From positions 292,599 through 356,598 of the forward strand of contig NZ_RWKV01000001.1 of assembly GCF_003993795.1 (NCBI RefSeq): DNA of 64,000 nucleotides, written 5' to 3'. Position 1 is the stretch's first letter, and every line of letters begins with the position of its first letter. The DNA comes from Aquabacter cavernae. GTDB lineage: Bacteria; Pseudomonadota; Alphaproteobacteria; Rhizobiales; Xanthobacteraceae. The position numbers and the translations under genes were made by a program. The notes beneath the pieces were generated by a model. That model saw only the letters and a program-made list of their open reading frames with translations, ran no database searches and was not told the origin of the DNA. Below, in pieces: positions 25,611-34,226 of the stretch.

Positions 25611-26221
25611 AGCACCACCTCGCCGGTGGCCGTGTCGATCGCCTCGCCGGTCTCGCGATCGACGGTGTACTTCCGTCCGTCCGTGGAGACGACGACGAGC
25701 GTGCTCGGTCCGAGGTCCCACGCCAGAACGTCAATCTGCACGTCCAGGAACCGCAGACGCGGAGGCAACTCGTCGCCGGGCTCGAAAGATGCCAGATCCT
25801 TGACCGCGCCGGCCCGCGCCAGCTCGCGCAGCTTCTCGCGGGGATGTACGGCCGCCGTAAGCGTCTCCCCGGCCTCTCCGATGGCCAGCGCCGGATCCGC
25901 CGCCTCAGGGACGGAAGGCGGCAGCTCCTGCGTCGCCCCGGCATCAGCATCCGAAGGCGGCGGGGTCACGTCCTGGATCAGGGACGCGGGCGGCTGGTCC
26001 TCGGAATTGGGCGGGGGCGCGGACTGTGTCCCGGCGGGCACCTGCAGGGTGTCCGCACCGCTATCGGCGCTGGGGGCCTCGCGAGCCGTACCAGACGCCC
26101 CCTGGGGTATATCGTTGGTCTCCCCCACCGACTTCGGCGCGGGCGACTTCGGCGCCGTCTCCGGCGCGGTGTTGGCCTTGGCGGCCGAAGGGGATTTGGG
26201 TGTGCGAGCCATGGGGGCCAT
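25607..26221 (-). CDS. Pro/Ala-rich phage head-region protein
   Basis: The N-terminal two thirds are Pro/Ala/Ser/Thr-rich and disordered. The last 70 residues (LRELARAGAVKDLASFEPGDELPPRLRFLDVQIDVLAWDLGPSTLVVVSTDGRKYTVDRETGEAID) are compact and beta-rich. No family recognised. ATG 26221 follows a GGGGTGG stretch; a GTG at 26230 and an ATG at 26212 are alternatives. It precedes the protease-capsid gene and overlaps it by 4 bases, so it may be a decoration, scaffold or assembly factor. Confidence 0.55.
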   Translation of the reverse strand: MAPMARTPKSPSAAKANTAPETAPKSPAPKSVGETNDIPQGASGTAREAPSADSGADTLQVPAGTQSAPPPNSEDQPPASLIQDVTPPPSDADAGATQELPPSVPEAADPALAIGEAGETLTAAVHPREKLRELARAGAVKDLASFEPGDELPPRLRFLDVQIDVLAWDLGPSTLVVVSTDGRKYTVDRETGEAIDTATGEVVL

Positions 26222-26402
26222 ACTCGCCACCCCAGGCCCTGCCAGATATTCTCAAGGTCTTGCGACCGAGCCGCCCGGATGATGGAGGCGGCAGAACGAT
26301 CACACTCTCACCTTGCTCGCCCGAACAGCAGGCCCGTTAAAGGCCCATTGAAAGCCGTGGGCGGCTGCTTTGGCTTTGCTGCGCCATCGGCAGCGGTGCA
26401 GC

Positions 26403-26624
26403 TCACCTCGGCCGCTGGTGGCCATCTGTGGCCGGATCGTCGGTCCCGTCAACCTCATCAGCCCAGACGGCCCCCAGCCGCCCACGCTCCGCGATCAGCC
26501 GGGCGCCGCGGTCCAGGGTCTCGGCGATCCATCGCAGCTCATCCAGCGTCTCGGTGGTGACGGGCGTATCCAGATGGCGGCGGATGCGTTCGATCAGCGC
26601 CTCACGCTCCTCCTGCTCGGTCAT
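26403..26624 (-). CDS. Small helical phage protein (73 aa)
   Basis: Not recognised. Acidic helical protein (MTEQEEREALIERIRRHLDTPVTTETLDELRWIAETLDRGARL...), with start overlapping the stop of the gpF-like gene by 4 bases. Probably part of the head operon. Confidence 0.6.
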   Translation of the reverse strand: MTEQEEREALIERIRRHLDTPVTTETLDELRWIAETLDRGARLIAERGRLGAVWADEVDGTDDPATDGHQRPR

Positions 26625-28105
26625 GGCAGCATCTCCACAAGCAACCGCCGCCCGCGACGCTCCAGGACGCGGAAGCGCCGGCCGCGCGGGAGCAGCATCT
26701 CGAATTCGGAATCGGGCAACGCCGCATCTCCGACGGGGAAAGGGACACCGTTGATGTAGGCGGCAGGATAACCGGCCGGCAGCACGAATTCGAGTAGCAC
26801 CCCCTCTGGCGCGCTTCCCTCAGCCATTTCTCGCGAGATCGTAGCCGACCAAAAGGCGGGATCCGGCTCGCTCACGTCACCCGGCCGCATGTCGAGATAG
26901 CGGGACGCCTGGTCAACGCCGCGCCAGGCTCGCGTGGGCGCCGGCACGCTGGCGCGGGCGATAGCCTCGTCCAGGCGCGGGATCTGTGCCGCCACAAGCG
27001 GCGCCTCGACGCCACGGCGCATCGCCTCGTTGACCAGGTAGCCGCCCGGACCCTTATAAAAATTCAGTGCATACCGTTCGGCCTGCGTCAGCGACGAGAC
27101 CCAGCCCGCATATTCGCGGGTCAGGGTGTGGTGCTGCTCAATGGGGCTGGGAAAGGCGCGGGCCTGCGGCGGTGGGGGTGGCGCTGGCGCCGGCGCGGGC
27201 TCCGGAGGCGCAGGGGCACGGATCCGCTCGGCCTGGCGGGCTTCCGGTGATGCCGCCAGCTCCTGCGCTGTGAACGGCTTCGCGCCCGGTGTCGAAACCC
27301 GCCAGTGCTTCATGTGGGGAAGCGACGAGCACCCGCAATATACCCGTTCGCCGACCGGGATAGACGGGTCGCGCGGCTTCGGGATCGGGATCCCGCCGAC
27401 CATGAACGGCTTGTCCACGTCCACGATCTGGCCGTCTGCGACTGCATGGGAAACGCGCGGATGCAGCTTGCCGGAGCGCCGCCATTGCTTCTGAAGACCG
27501 GCGACGCCAAGCGTCTTGGCCTGCTCCATGCGCTGCTGGCCAGCCTCCGAATAGGCCGTGCCCAGCTCTGTCACCACGATCATGCGGGCGCGCGCCGCCG
27601 GCGTATCCATGATGGCGCTCACCTTCTTCGCCGCCTCGAACGGCGCCTGCACGCCCAGCGCCGCTTGACCGATCTCCTGGTTGACGCGGTTAATGGTGGT
27701 GGTGGAGATGTCCCGGATCCGGTCGGTCTGGAACGACTTGAGCGCAGTCAGGAGGCGCACGTCCAGGGCGGGGATCTGGCCCGCCAGGTCTATGCCGCCG
27801 GCCGCGAGGGGTTTCATGACCAGGTCGCCGCCCGCCTCCCATGATCTGTCCAGGCCGGTGGTGAGGGCGTCCAGCGTGCCCCGCTCGAATGTCTCCAGGA
27901 CGCGGCGCACCTCGCCCTGGAGCTGCTGCAGGCGCCAGGTTTCAAACTCGGTGGGCGTACCGGCCAGGCGGCCAAGGATCTCGTCACGGGCGAGGCGCAG
28001 ATAATGCAGGATCTCCTGCATGGTCTGCGTCTGGATGAGCACCATCCGGCCGAGCTGTGCCCGGCGCTCTCGGCGGAACCGCTTCTCGCGTTCCTTGTCA
28101 TCCAT
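26621..28105 (-). CDS. Head morphogenesis protein (gpF-like) fused to ADP-ribosyltransferase domain
   Basis: A 494-residue protein. Residues about 1-270 are a Mu gpF/SPP1 gp7-like minor head protein (MIVVTELGTAYSEAGQQRM..., RRSGKLHPRVSHAVADGQ, VGERVYCGCS). A Pro/Ala-rich linker (about 297-320) leads to a mono-ADP-ribosyltransferase domain (about 322-494) with the R-S-E triad: Arg395 in AWRGVD, an STS-like FWSATIS (418-424), and the ExE motif E467-F-E469 before LLPRGRRF. The ExE form usually targets arginine. gpF-class proteins are packaged in small numbers, so the toxin domain may be injected with the DNA. ATG 28105 chosen; it overlaps the portal gene by 8 bases. Confidence 0.88.
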   Translation of the reverse strand: MDDKEREKRFRRERRAQLGRMVLIQTQTMQEILHYLRLARDEILGRLAGTPTEFETWRLQQLQGEVRRVLETFERGTLDALTTGLDRSWEAGGDLVMKPLAAGGIDLAGQIPALDVRLLTALKSFQTDRIRDISTTTINRVNQEIGQAALGVQAPFEAAKKVSAIMDTPAARARMIVVTELGTAYSEAGQQRMEQAKTLGVAGLQKQWRRSGKLHPRVSHAVADGQIVDVDKPFMVGGIPIPKPRDPSIPVGERVYCGCSSLPHMKHWRVSTPGAKPFTAQELAASPEARQAERIRAPAPPEPAPAPAPPPPPQARAFPSPIEQHHTLTREYAGWVSSLTQAERYALNFYKGPGGYLVNEAMRRGVEAPLVAAQIPRLDEAIARASVPAPTRAWRGVDQASRYLDMRPGDVSEPDPAFWSATISREMAEGSAPEGVLLEFVLPAGYPAAYINGVPFPVGDAALPDSEFEMLLPRGRRFRVLERRGRRLLVEMLP

Positions 28106-29534
28106 CCTGGCGAGCCACCACCAGCGCGGGATCCTCGTCATCGGACGTGACGGCCGCCGGAGGCTGGCGGAACACGTCCGACTGGTCGCGATCATCCTTC
28201 GCCTTGCGCGCGGCCTTCAGCTCGTCCGTGGCGTCGATCTCCACGCCGAGCTTGGCGGCGATGCCTGCGATCAGCGCGAGCGCGGTCTCCTCGGTCATGA
28301 GGCCGCGCTCCACGGCCGAGGCGACGGCGGCCACCACCTGGGCCAGCGCCTGCGCATAGCGGGACACGTCCACCGACTGCATGGGCGGGAATTCCGCCTT
28401 GGGCCGCATGTCCTCGGGCAGCTTGGCCGCCCCTCGGCCGGTTGCCGTCAGGCGGGAGCGGATCACATGGCGCGCCTCGGCCTCAATGATCGCCTGCCAG
28501 AGCAGTTGGCGGCGGCGGAAGATCTTGTATGTGGGCTCGTCCATCTCGGCGGCCGTGGCGCGGTTGACGTCCCCGCCGCCGCCATACCAGTGTTCCGGGA
28601 TGGTGGAGCCGCCCAGCACCTCATTGCGGATCACGCGCAACGTCTCCGATGCGTCGGCGGCTTCGAGCTTGGGCGATATCGACTCCCATTTCTCGCCCTC
28701 ATTGTGGACGCGCACCGACATGGGGGCCGGCGGCGCGATCGAGTTGGCCCGCGCCTCCACTTCGGCGGGCGTGGCGCCGGTCAGCGTCACGTCCCAAATG
28801 GCTGTGCGCAGGGCCGCCGCCCGTTCCACCTCCCCGAAAATGAGCTGCGAATAGGCGTCGGCGATATCGATGGCGGACAGGATGTCGGACCGGCCGCGGC
28901 GCCCCGTGAGCAGGTCGTTCACCCGCCAAAAGTGGCAGTCGCCGGCCGTCATCTTATCGCGCAGGGCGAGCGCGGCGGGCATCAGGAGATCCTTGTCGTC
29001 GCCGTCCAGCAGGATCCGATAGATGCGCTCGGAGCCTTCGCCGTCCGTGATCTTGATGCCGATGGGTAGCGCGCAATTGTCCGGATCAACGATCACCTCA
29101 TTGATCTTGGACGGATCCACCGCGCCATGCCGCACATGGCCCGATGTCCCCGCGAACACGATGATCACCTGCTCGCCGTAGAGGGACAGCTCGCGGACGC
29201 GCTTTTCCAAATTGAGGTCGAGGCGGTTGATGGGGTCGTTCCACCATTCGTCGAGCCACGTCTGTGCGTCCTCGTTATCGACGGTCACCTTCGCGCCGTC
29301 GCCGAGGATGAACGCGATGGGCAGCTCAACCAGGCGGTTGGCCAGCAAATGCTGTTCCCATGCGTGATAGGCCAGCTCCTGCATGCGCCGCTGGTCGGTG
29401 GGCGTCAGGTCGCGGTCGGTGGTGGTGAGTGGGCGCCAACCTGGATCCGCGCTCGCCTCCACGAAGCGCCCCGAGGGTGCCACCGGCGCGGCAGGAGAAG
29501 CCTCCTTAAAGAGCCCTTTAAGCCAGCCGATCAT
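28098..29534 (-). CDS. Portal protein
   Basis: A 478-residue portal protein: RRMQELAYHAWEQHLLANRLVELPIAFILGDG, WLDEWWNDPINRLDLNLEKRVRELSLYGEQV, the wing DPSKINEVIVDPDN, and the stem/crown helix region after PEHWYGGGGDVNRATAAEMDEP. It forms the dodecameric DNA gate at one head vertex. It follows the terminase gene and precedes the gpF-like gene, as in Mu-like phages. It differs from the Mu gp29 DUF935 type and looks closer to B3-like or RcapMu-like portals. Confidence 0.82.
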   Translation of the reverse strand: MIGWLKGLFKEASPAAPVAPSGRFVEASADPGWRPLTTTDRDLTPTDQRRMQELAYHAWEQHLLANRLVELPIAFILGDGAKVTVDNEDAQTWLDEWWNDPINRLDLNLEKRVRELSLYGEQVIIVFAGTSGHVRHGAVDPSKINEVIVDPDNCALPIGIKITDGEGSERIYRILLDGDDKDLLMPAALALRDKMTAGDCHFWRVNDLLTGRRGRSDILSAIDIADAYSQLIFGEVERAAALRTAIWDVTLTGATPAEVEARANSIAPPAPMSVRVHNEGEKWESISPKLEAADASETLRVIRNEVLGGSTIPEHWYGGGGDVNRATAAEMDEPTYKIFRRRQLLWQAIIEAEARHVIRSRLTATGRGAAKLPEDMRPKAEFPPMQSVDVSRYAQALAQVVAAVASAVERGLMTEETALALIAGIAAKLGVEIDATDELKAARKAKDDRDQSDVFRQPPAAVTSDDEDPALVVARQDG

Positions 29535-29537
29535 GGG

Positions 29538-30893
29538 TCATCGTCCCCGGAATAGATTGAGGCGCCTATGCGCGATGAGCGGCCCGTAGCCGAACGCCTG
29601 GGACGGCCGGATGATGGGCGACGGCGCCACCGTGGCGCCGGCCGGCTCGACCGCGTCGCCGGCGGCGTTGATGGCCAGGAACATGGCCCAGGTGCGGTCG
29701 GCATGGTCTTCGTCGCGCTCGGCCACGAAGCGCGGGGTGCCGGTCGGCCCGGACACCTTGCGGAGCTTGTGCAGGTCGGAGCGCAACGGGACGTCACCCT
29801 CGCGGATCCGCACGGTGCGATCCTCGAACCGCTGCTTTCCGGCCGTGGCCATGACCAGCTTGGTGGATCCGGAGAACAGCACCCCCTCGACCCGGCTCGC
29901 GCCGTAGCGACGCTGTGCGTCCTCGACAGGCTTTTCACCCATTCCGGTCTGGTCCATGCAGATCCGGCCGACGCGATAGCGGCGCACAACCTCGTCCAGG
30001 GCCATGTCCTGCGACGCGAAGGTGGCCCGCTTCAGCTCGATGCGCTCACGGTCCCACAGGACGTCGCCGATCTCCTCCAGAACCTGGATCACGAACAGGT
30101 CGTTCCGCCGGCCGATATCGACGCCGAGGTAGCAGACGCCGCCCTGATAGCCGTCCGGATGTCCGGCGTGCTCGTCCTCGCAGGAGGAGATCAGGTCGTA
30201 GGACAGCCAGGCCGACGCCTCGTCCAGGTACTTCAGCTCGTATTCCTGCGCCCACGCATCTTCGTCAGCGATGCCGGCCCGCAGCTCGGCGATGTTGCGC
30301 GGCAGTCCGTCTGCCACGGCCTGGTAGATATCGACCACATGGCGCGACCAGATATGGTCACTCGCTGTGTCCAACTCGTAGAACTTTCCCGCTTTCCCGT
30401 TCGTCGTGGACGTGGCACGCAAATCCAAACCGGCCGAGATGACGGGAAACAGGGCCTTCCAGATCGCAATGGAGTCCCTGTGAAAGGCGAACTCATCCAG
30501 GAAGACATTGGCTGAGAAGCCGCGCGCCGTATCGGGATTAGCGGGCAGCGCAGTAATCTTCGACCCATGCGGGAGCGTCACCTCCAGGGCGCGGTATGAG
30601 CCCAAGTCGCCTCTCCAGTCGAATTCCTGGGCCTCGAACCCGAGCTTATAGGCGGCGGCGTGGCGCTTGATGCCCTCGTTCATAGCCTCAGCCGCTTGGC
30701 GTTCGCCGCGCGACAGGATCACCCACCGCCGCCGTTTTTCGAGAACGGCCGCCTCGAAACAATCGTCAACGATCTCCAGCGTGGTGGTGAACGTCTTGCC
30801 TGTCTGGCGTGCGAACTTGCCGAGTTTGAACCGCGAGCGATCCCTGAACCACCGCCGCTGATAATCGTACAGCGGGACCGCCGGCGCCTTCAT
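29538..30893 (-). CDS. Terminase large subunit
   Basis: A 451-residue packaging motor. ATPase: Walker A-like ARQTGKT (28-34), Walker B NVFLDEFAF (about 128-136), coupling motif ATSTTNGK. Nuclease: CYLGVDIGRRNDLFV (RNase H-like first Asp), CMDQTGMGEKP (second acidic cluster), and a later EDHAD. It cuts and pumps phage DNA, in Mu-like phages including adjoining host DNA, into the prohead. It overlaps the DUF3486 gene by 4 bases. Confidence 0.92.
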   Translation of the reverse strand: MKAPAVPLYDYQRRWFRDRSRFKLGKFARQTGKTFTTTLEIVDDCFEAAVLEKRRRWVILSRGERQAAEAMNEGIKRHAAAYKLGFEAQEFDWRGDLGSYRALEVTLPHGSKITALPANPDTARGFSANVFLDEFAFHRDSIAIWKALFPVISAGLDLRATSTTNGKAGKFYELDTASDHIWSRHVVDIYQAVADGLPRNIAELRAGIADEDAWAQEYELKYLDEASAWLSYDLISSCEDEHAGHPDGYQGGVCYLGVDIGRRNDLFVIQVLEEIGDVLWDRERIELKRATFASQDMALDEVVRRYRVGRICMDQTGMGEKPVEDAQRRYGASRVEGVLFSGSTKLVMATAGKQRFEDRTVRIREGDVPLRSDLHKLRKVSGPTGTPRFVAERDEDHADRTWAMFLAINAAGDAVEPAGATVAPSPIIRPSQAFGYGPLIAHRRLNLFRGR

Positions 30894-31441
30894 CGCTCAT
30901 AGATCCCGTAAATGTCCTCGCGCACCCGGCGCAGGACTTCCATGGGGTCCATGGGGGTGGCGGCGCCGGCCACCTCGTCGGCGATCGCCTCGACCTTCTT
31001 GCGCGTTTCCTCGGCCAGGTGGCGCTTGAGGTTGATGATGCGGTCTTGGTCGGCCTTGGAGGCGGACGCCAGATTGCGCATGGTCTCCGACAGCAGCTTG
31101 GCGGACTTGGGATCGAGCGTGACCGCCTCGCCGTCCTCGCCCGCCATCAGCTCCATGACGCTGGCGTGCAACGTCGCGATGTTGAGGCGGGCGACGCGAT
31201 CGTCCCCACCATCCTCCATGCGGGCCATGATGGATTCGGCGGCGGCGCGGCTGTTGTGCAGACGCTCGCGCATGGCGTCGAACCGCTTGATGTAGTCCCC
31301 GAGGCCGGAGCGGCCGACATCCGCGTCCAGCTCGCGCAGCTTGGAGAGGATCTGGTCGATGGTGCAGCCGCCCTCACGCAGCCTGCCGATCATGTCGCGC
31401 AGCTCGGCGGGGAGCTTGTCCACCTTGGACGGGCGCGCCAT
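30890..31441 (-). CDS. DUF3486 protein, probable small terminase subunit (Mu gp27-like)
   Basis: A 183-residue protein beginning MARPSKVDKLPAELRDMIGRLREGGCTIDQILSKLRELDADVGRSGLGDYIKRF, the characteristic N-terminus of DUF3486 (Mu gp27), which contains a DNA-binding helix-turn-helix. The rest is helical. In Mu-like phages it directly precedes the large terminase and is regarded as the small subunit. Shares overlap bases with both neighbours. Confidence 0.85.
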   Translation of the reverse strand: MARPSKVDKLPAELRDMIGRLREGGCTIDQILSKLRELDADVGRSGLGDYIKRFDAMRERLHNSRAAAESIMARMEDGGDDRVARLNIATLHASVMELMAGEDGEAVTLDPKSAKLLSETMRNLASASKADQDRIINLKRHLAEETRKKVEAIADEVAGAATPMDPMEVLRRVREDIYGIYER

Positions 31442-31749
31442 CAGGCGACGTCCGGATATTCGACGCCGTCCACCGGATCGACGCGCCGCTCCAGATAGGA
31501 CACTCCGCGAAGCGTGATCGTGAGGGTGCGGACCTTGCCTTGATAATATTCCACGGTGGCAAGGCCCGCCGCCTGGAGCGCCAGAGCGTCGCTATGCAAG
31601 CCTTCATCGCTCGCATTGCGCCCGCGAAACCCGAGCTGGTGGAGGCAAACGCGCAGCACGCTTTCGTTGGCGCTGCCCTCGTTTTCCCGGACCACCCGCA
31701 GCGTGGCGAGGCGGCGGGACTTCGTCACATGGTCCACATAGTCGCCCAT
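31441..31749 (-). CDS. Mu gp26-like (VpaChn25_0724 family) protein
   Basis: A 102-residue protein with the usual line RLATLRVVRENEGSANESVLRVCLHQLGFRGRN..., ending in LTITLRGVSYLERRVDPVDGVEYP; probably a winged helix. It lies between DUF2730 and DUF3486 genes exactly as Mu gp26 does. Function unknown; possibly packaging or regulation. Confidence 0.8.
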   Translation of the reverse strand: MGDYVDHVTKSRRLATLRVVRENEGSANESVLRVCLHQLGFRGRNASDEGLHSDALALQAAGLATVEYYQGKVRTLTITLRGVSYLERRVDPVDGVEYPDVA

Positions 31750-31752
31750 CGC

Positions 31753-32124
31753 TCACGACGCCTTCTTGTTCATGAGATGGTCTTCGACACGCGTGATCGC
31801 TCGGCCGACGCTCACCATCTCGCGCTGAGATGCCTCGACTGTGGTGACGACCCGTGTCAGCTCGTTCCGGATGTCCGCGAAATCGTCGGCGGTGGGCAGG
31901 TGGCGGACTTCCTGCTCGATGGAGCGCAGGCGCGCGTCGACTGCGGAGATCTCCGCCATCATGTCGGCGTGCACCTTGCCGATGGCCTCGCCGCGTGCTC
32001 GTACCTCTGCGTCCAGCGCGTCCTTGCTGGCGAGGCCCTTGCGCACGGCCCAGCCCACAAAGCCAATGGCCATCGGCAACGCCAAGGCGATGACCACCCA
32101 CCATTCCTTCAGCCAGATAGGCAT
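31753..32124 (-). CDS. DUF2730 membrane protein (Mu gp25-like)
   Basis: A 123-residue protein with one N-terminal membrane segment (WWVVIALALPMAIGFVGWAV, about 8-27) followed by a long coiled-coil (SAVDARLRSIEQEVRHLPTADDFADIRNELTRVV). This matches DUF2730. It sits between the lysis genes and the packaging genes. Role unknown; because this operon shows no clear holin gene, it is one of two candidates for a holin-like function. Confidence 0.78.
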   Translation of the reverse strand: MPIWLKEWWVVIALALPMAIGFVGWAVRKGLASKDALDAEVRARGEAIGKVHADMMAEISAVDARLRSIEQEVRHLPTADDFADIRNELTRVVTTVEASQREMVSVGRAITRVEDHLMNKKAS

Positions 32125-32403
32125 TTACCGCCACCCCTTCCGAAGATCCTCGTACCAGGCCGCCAATCGCTGCCCGCACCCCCGCACCGCCGCCTGGATG
32201 CGCCGGTCCTCTTTCCAACCCCGCTCCACATCGCCCACCGACAAGGCCCGCTCCGGCACCTCCGCAGGCGCGCGGGCGAGGCACGCGCGCAGGTCCGCCG
32301 GCGGCGGCGGGAGCCCGGCCGAGGGCGCGGCCCTATCGGACGGTCCGCACGCGGCCAGCAGCAGCACGGTCAAGGCAAGCGGCATCATTCGGAGGCGTTT
32401 CAT
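32125..32403 (-). CDS. Outer-membrane spanin lipoprotein (Rz1-like)
   Basis: A 92-residue lipoprotein: MKRLRMMPLALTVLLLAAC is a type II signal with lipobox LAAC (Cys19 lipidated), followed by a Pro-rich stretch (AGLPPPPADL) as in Rz1 proteins and a helical end with two further Cys. Its start lies inside the 3' end of the inner-membrane spanin gene in another frame (71-base overlap). It would work with that partner to fuse the membranes in the last step of lysis. Confidence 0.8.
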   Translation of the reverse strand: MKRLRMMPLALTVLLLAACGPSDRAAPSAGLPPPPADLRACLARAPAEVPERALSVGDVERGWKEDRRIQAAVRGCGQRLAAWYEDLRKGWR

Positions 32404-32656
32404 TGACGGCTTTCTGGTTCCGGAGATCCGGGGTTTGAAGCTCGACGGCCCGGACGGCATCCGCCGCCAGGGCCGTATCAATGGTGGCGAGGCGCTGGCC
32501 GAGCACCTGCACCTCGACGCGCAGCGCATCGGCGTCGCAGCGCAGGCGGGCGGCGCTGGAGCCGGCCACATGGCCGCCCAGCCAGCCGGCGCCCAGGGAG
32601 AGCGCCGCCACCAGCCACACGGCGGGCTGAAACAGGACGGACCAGGGAAAAGTCAT
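32333..32656 (-). CDS. Inner-membrane spanin (Rz-like)
   Basis: A 107-residue protein: N-terminal membrane anchor (FQPAVWLVAALSLGAGWLGGHVAG, about 9-32) followed by a periplasmic coiled coil (ADALRVEVQVLGQRLATIDTALAA). Start ATG 32656 overlaps the endolysin stop (ATGA). The lipoprotein spanin is embedded in its 3' end and runs past it. This is the embedded/overlapped Rz/Rz1 arrangement. Confidence 0.78.
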   Translation of the reverse strand: MTFPWSVLFQPAVWLVAALSLGAGWLGGHVAGSSAARLRCDADALRVEVQVLGQRLATIDTALAADAVRAVELQTPDLRNQKAVNETPPNDAACLDRAAAGRVRTVR

Positions 32657-33765
32657 GCGATCCGCCCGGAGACCTCGTCCGCCAGCCGGCGACGGATCAC
32701 CTGGCCGTAGAGCAGCCAGAGCGCCACGGCGGCGGCAATGAGGGCGATGGGCCAGGCCGAAATCAGCCAGCCGCCAAGATCCGCGATCCCGTCCACCAGC
32801 GGCCGAACGCTCGCCACCTTGTCGAGGGCGCCTTTCATGCCATCCAGCGCTCCGAGCTTGTCCAAGGCGCCGCCGCCTCCGAACAGGCCGACGCCCCACG
32901 CCACGATGCGCCCCTTGTCGGCCGCCGCCACCGTCTGCGAGCCCTGCTTGCGCAGATCCTGGACGGTGGTGTCGGCCCGCGCCGGGGCGACGGGCATGGG
33001 CTTGAGGCTCGCATCGGCCAAACGGTCGCGGGTCGCGTCGTCATAGTCGCCACTGACGGGCAAGCCCTGCCACGACTGGAAGGTGGAGACGGCACCCGTG
33101 GTCTTGTTGCCCCAGATCCCGTCTACCTTGCCGGGCCAGATATTGAGGGCGATCAACCGCCGCTGGACGGCCTCAACCTCATAAGGCGCAAGCTTGGTGT
33201 GGTTGGGAGCCAGCTCGTCCACGACGATGGTGCCTTGCTTCCCCCGCAAGGGCGCGCCTGCCAGTGCCAGGCGCTTGGGCTCGGCGCGCGTTCGGGCCGC
33301 CTGGAAATGCATGCCGTCCGGGCGGCTCCAGTGGCCGCCCCATTCCCAGCCCTCGACCTCGAACGCGGCGATGACACGCTTGTCCATGGCCGGCGTCTTG
33401 TCGCCGAGCCCGTTGCGGTCGGGGTCGAAATCCAGGGCGCATCCGTAGGAATGCATGGAGGTGGACTTGCCGCCGCGCATGTCGCGGATCTCGAACGATC
33501 CGCCATAGGTGGACATGCCGATCCGGTCGATCTCGGCCTGAGACCGGCCGACCGCGTCCCAAATGGCGTCCAGCACCCGCTTCAAGCTGAAGGCGCATTT
33601 GTGGTGGATACGGATGCCTTTGACGGGCTTGCCCTCGTAGCGCAGCACCCAGGGGCACTTGATCACCACAAGGTTGCTCGCCTCCCAGCCCCTGCTGGTG
33701 GGCGAACCGTAGAAAGCAAGGCAATCCTTTTGCAGCGGCCACTGCGCGAACGGGGACATGGGCAC
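32653..33765 (-). CDS. Endolysin: M15-type peptidase, peptidoglycan-binding domain and C-terminal membrane helix
   Basis: A 370-residue lysis enzyme. Residues about 20-165 form an M15-type D,D-peptidase with zinc ligands His105 and Asp112 (MHSYGCALDFD) and His153 (DGMHFQ). Residues about 185-245 are a peptidoglycan-binding domain 1 (VEAVQRRLIALNIWPGKVDGIWGNKTTGAV). After a linker, a hydrophobic segment (ISAWPIALIAAAVALWLLYG, about 332-352) ends in a basic tail. There is no signal peptide. The membrane helix could tether or secrete the enzyme, making a holin-lysin fusion possible. Confidence 0.85.
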   Translation of the reverse strand: MPMSPFAQWPLQKDCLAFYGSPTSRGWEASNLVVIKCPWVLRYEGKPVKGIRIHHKCAFSLKRVLDAIWDAVGRSQAEIDRIGMSTYGGSFEIRDMRGGKSTSMHSYGCALDFDPDRNGLGDKTPAMDKRVIAAFEVEGWEWGGHWSRPDGMHFQAARTRAEPKRLALAGAPLRGKQGTIVVDELAPNHTKLAPYEVEAVQRRLIALNIWPGKVDGIWGNKTTGAVSTFQSWQGLPVSGDYDDATRDRLADASLKPMPVAPARADTTVQDLRKQGSQTVAAADKGRIVAWGVGLFGGGGALDKLGALDGMKGALDKVASVRPLVDGIADLGGWLISAWPIALIAAAVALWLLYGQVIRRRLADEVSGRIA

Positions 33766-33845
33766 GACGCTCCGGGGAGAATGGTGCCGTCAGCTTCGCA
33801 GCGTCAAAGCCTCAATGATGTTCGCAAGGACCTGTGCCCGACCGA

Positions 33846-34226
33846 TCAGCCGATGGGCAATTGGAGCTGGGCGCGGTCCGCCCGCTCCTGGGCGAGCCAG
33901 TCCCGGACAGAGACGTCCGCCACATGCAGCTCGCGGGCGATCTCCTGGATCGTCCGCCGCTGTGCAAACCGCACTTTGGCGATCCATGGTTTCGCGGTCG
34001 GCACCCGCGCAATGCGGCCCTGGATCTCCTGTGACAGGGCGCGGATCCCGTCCTCTCCGATCACGTCGCGCATAGTGCTGACGCGCTCGGGGTTGCCGGC
34101 CACATAGGCGGCCGCTCCCCCAAAGGCGAGCAGAAACCGCACCGCCCCGTCAACCCCCAGCGCGCGGACATAGGGCGCCACCTGGGCGGGGATCTCGACG
34201 TCCAGGAGGGGCGTGGCGTCAGTCAC
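33846..34226 (-). CDS. Mor/C-like late transcription activator
   Basis: A 126-residue protein. IPAQVAPYVRALGVDGAVRFLLAFGGAAAYV followed by a C-terminal helix-turn-helix (RRTIQEIARELHVADVSVRDWLAQ) is the layout of Mu Mor and C proteins (PF08765), dimeric activators of middle and late promoters. It lies at the boundary between the early/middle and late genes, where Mu has C. GTG 34226 was chosen because GGAGG lies 7 bases upstream; an ATG at 34256 is possible. Confidence 0.72.
   Translation of the reverse strand: MTDATPLLDVEIPAQVAPYVRALGVDGAVRFLLAFGGAAAYVAGNPERVSTMRDVIGEDGIRALSQEIQGRIARVPTAKPWIAKVRFAQRRTIQEIARELHVADVSVRDWLAQERADRAQLQLPIG

Noticed and set aside
23637-26282. 881-residue plus-strand frame opposite the capsid genes
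   Set aside because: Low-information shadow frame crossing two real genes and their junction.
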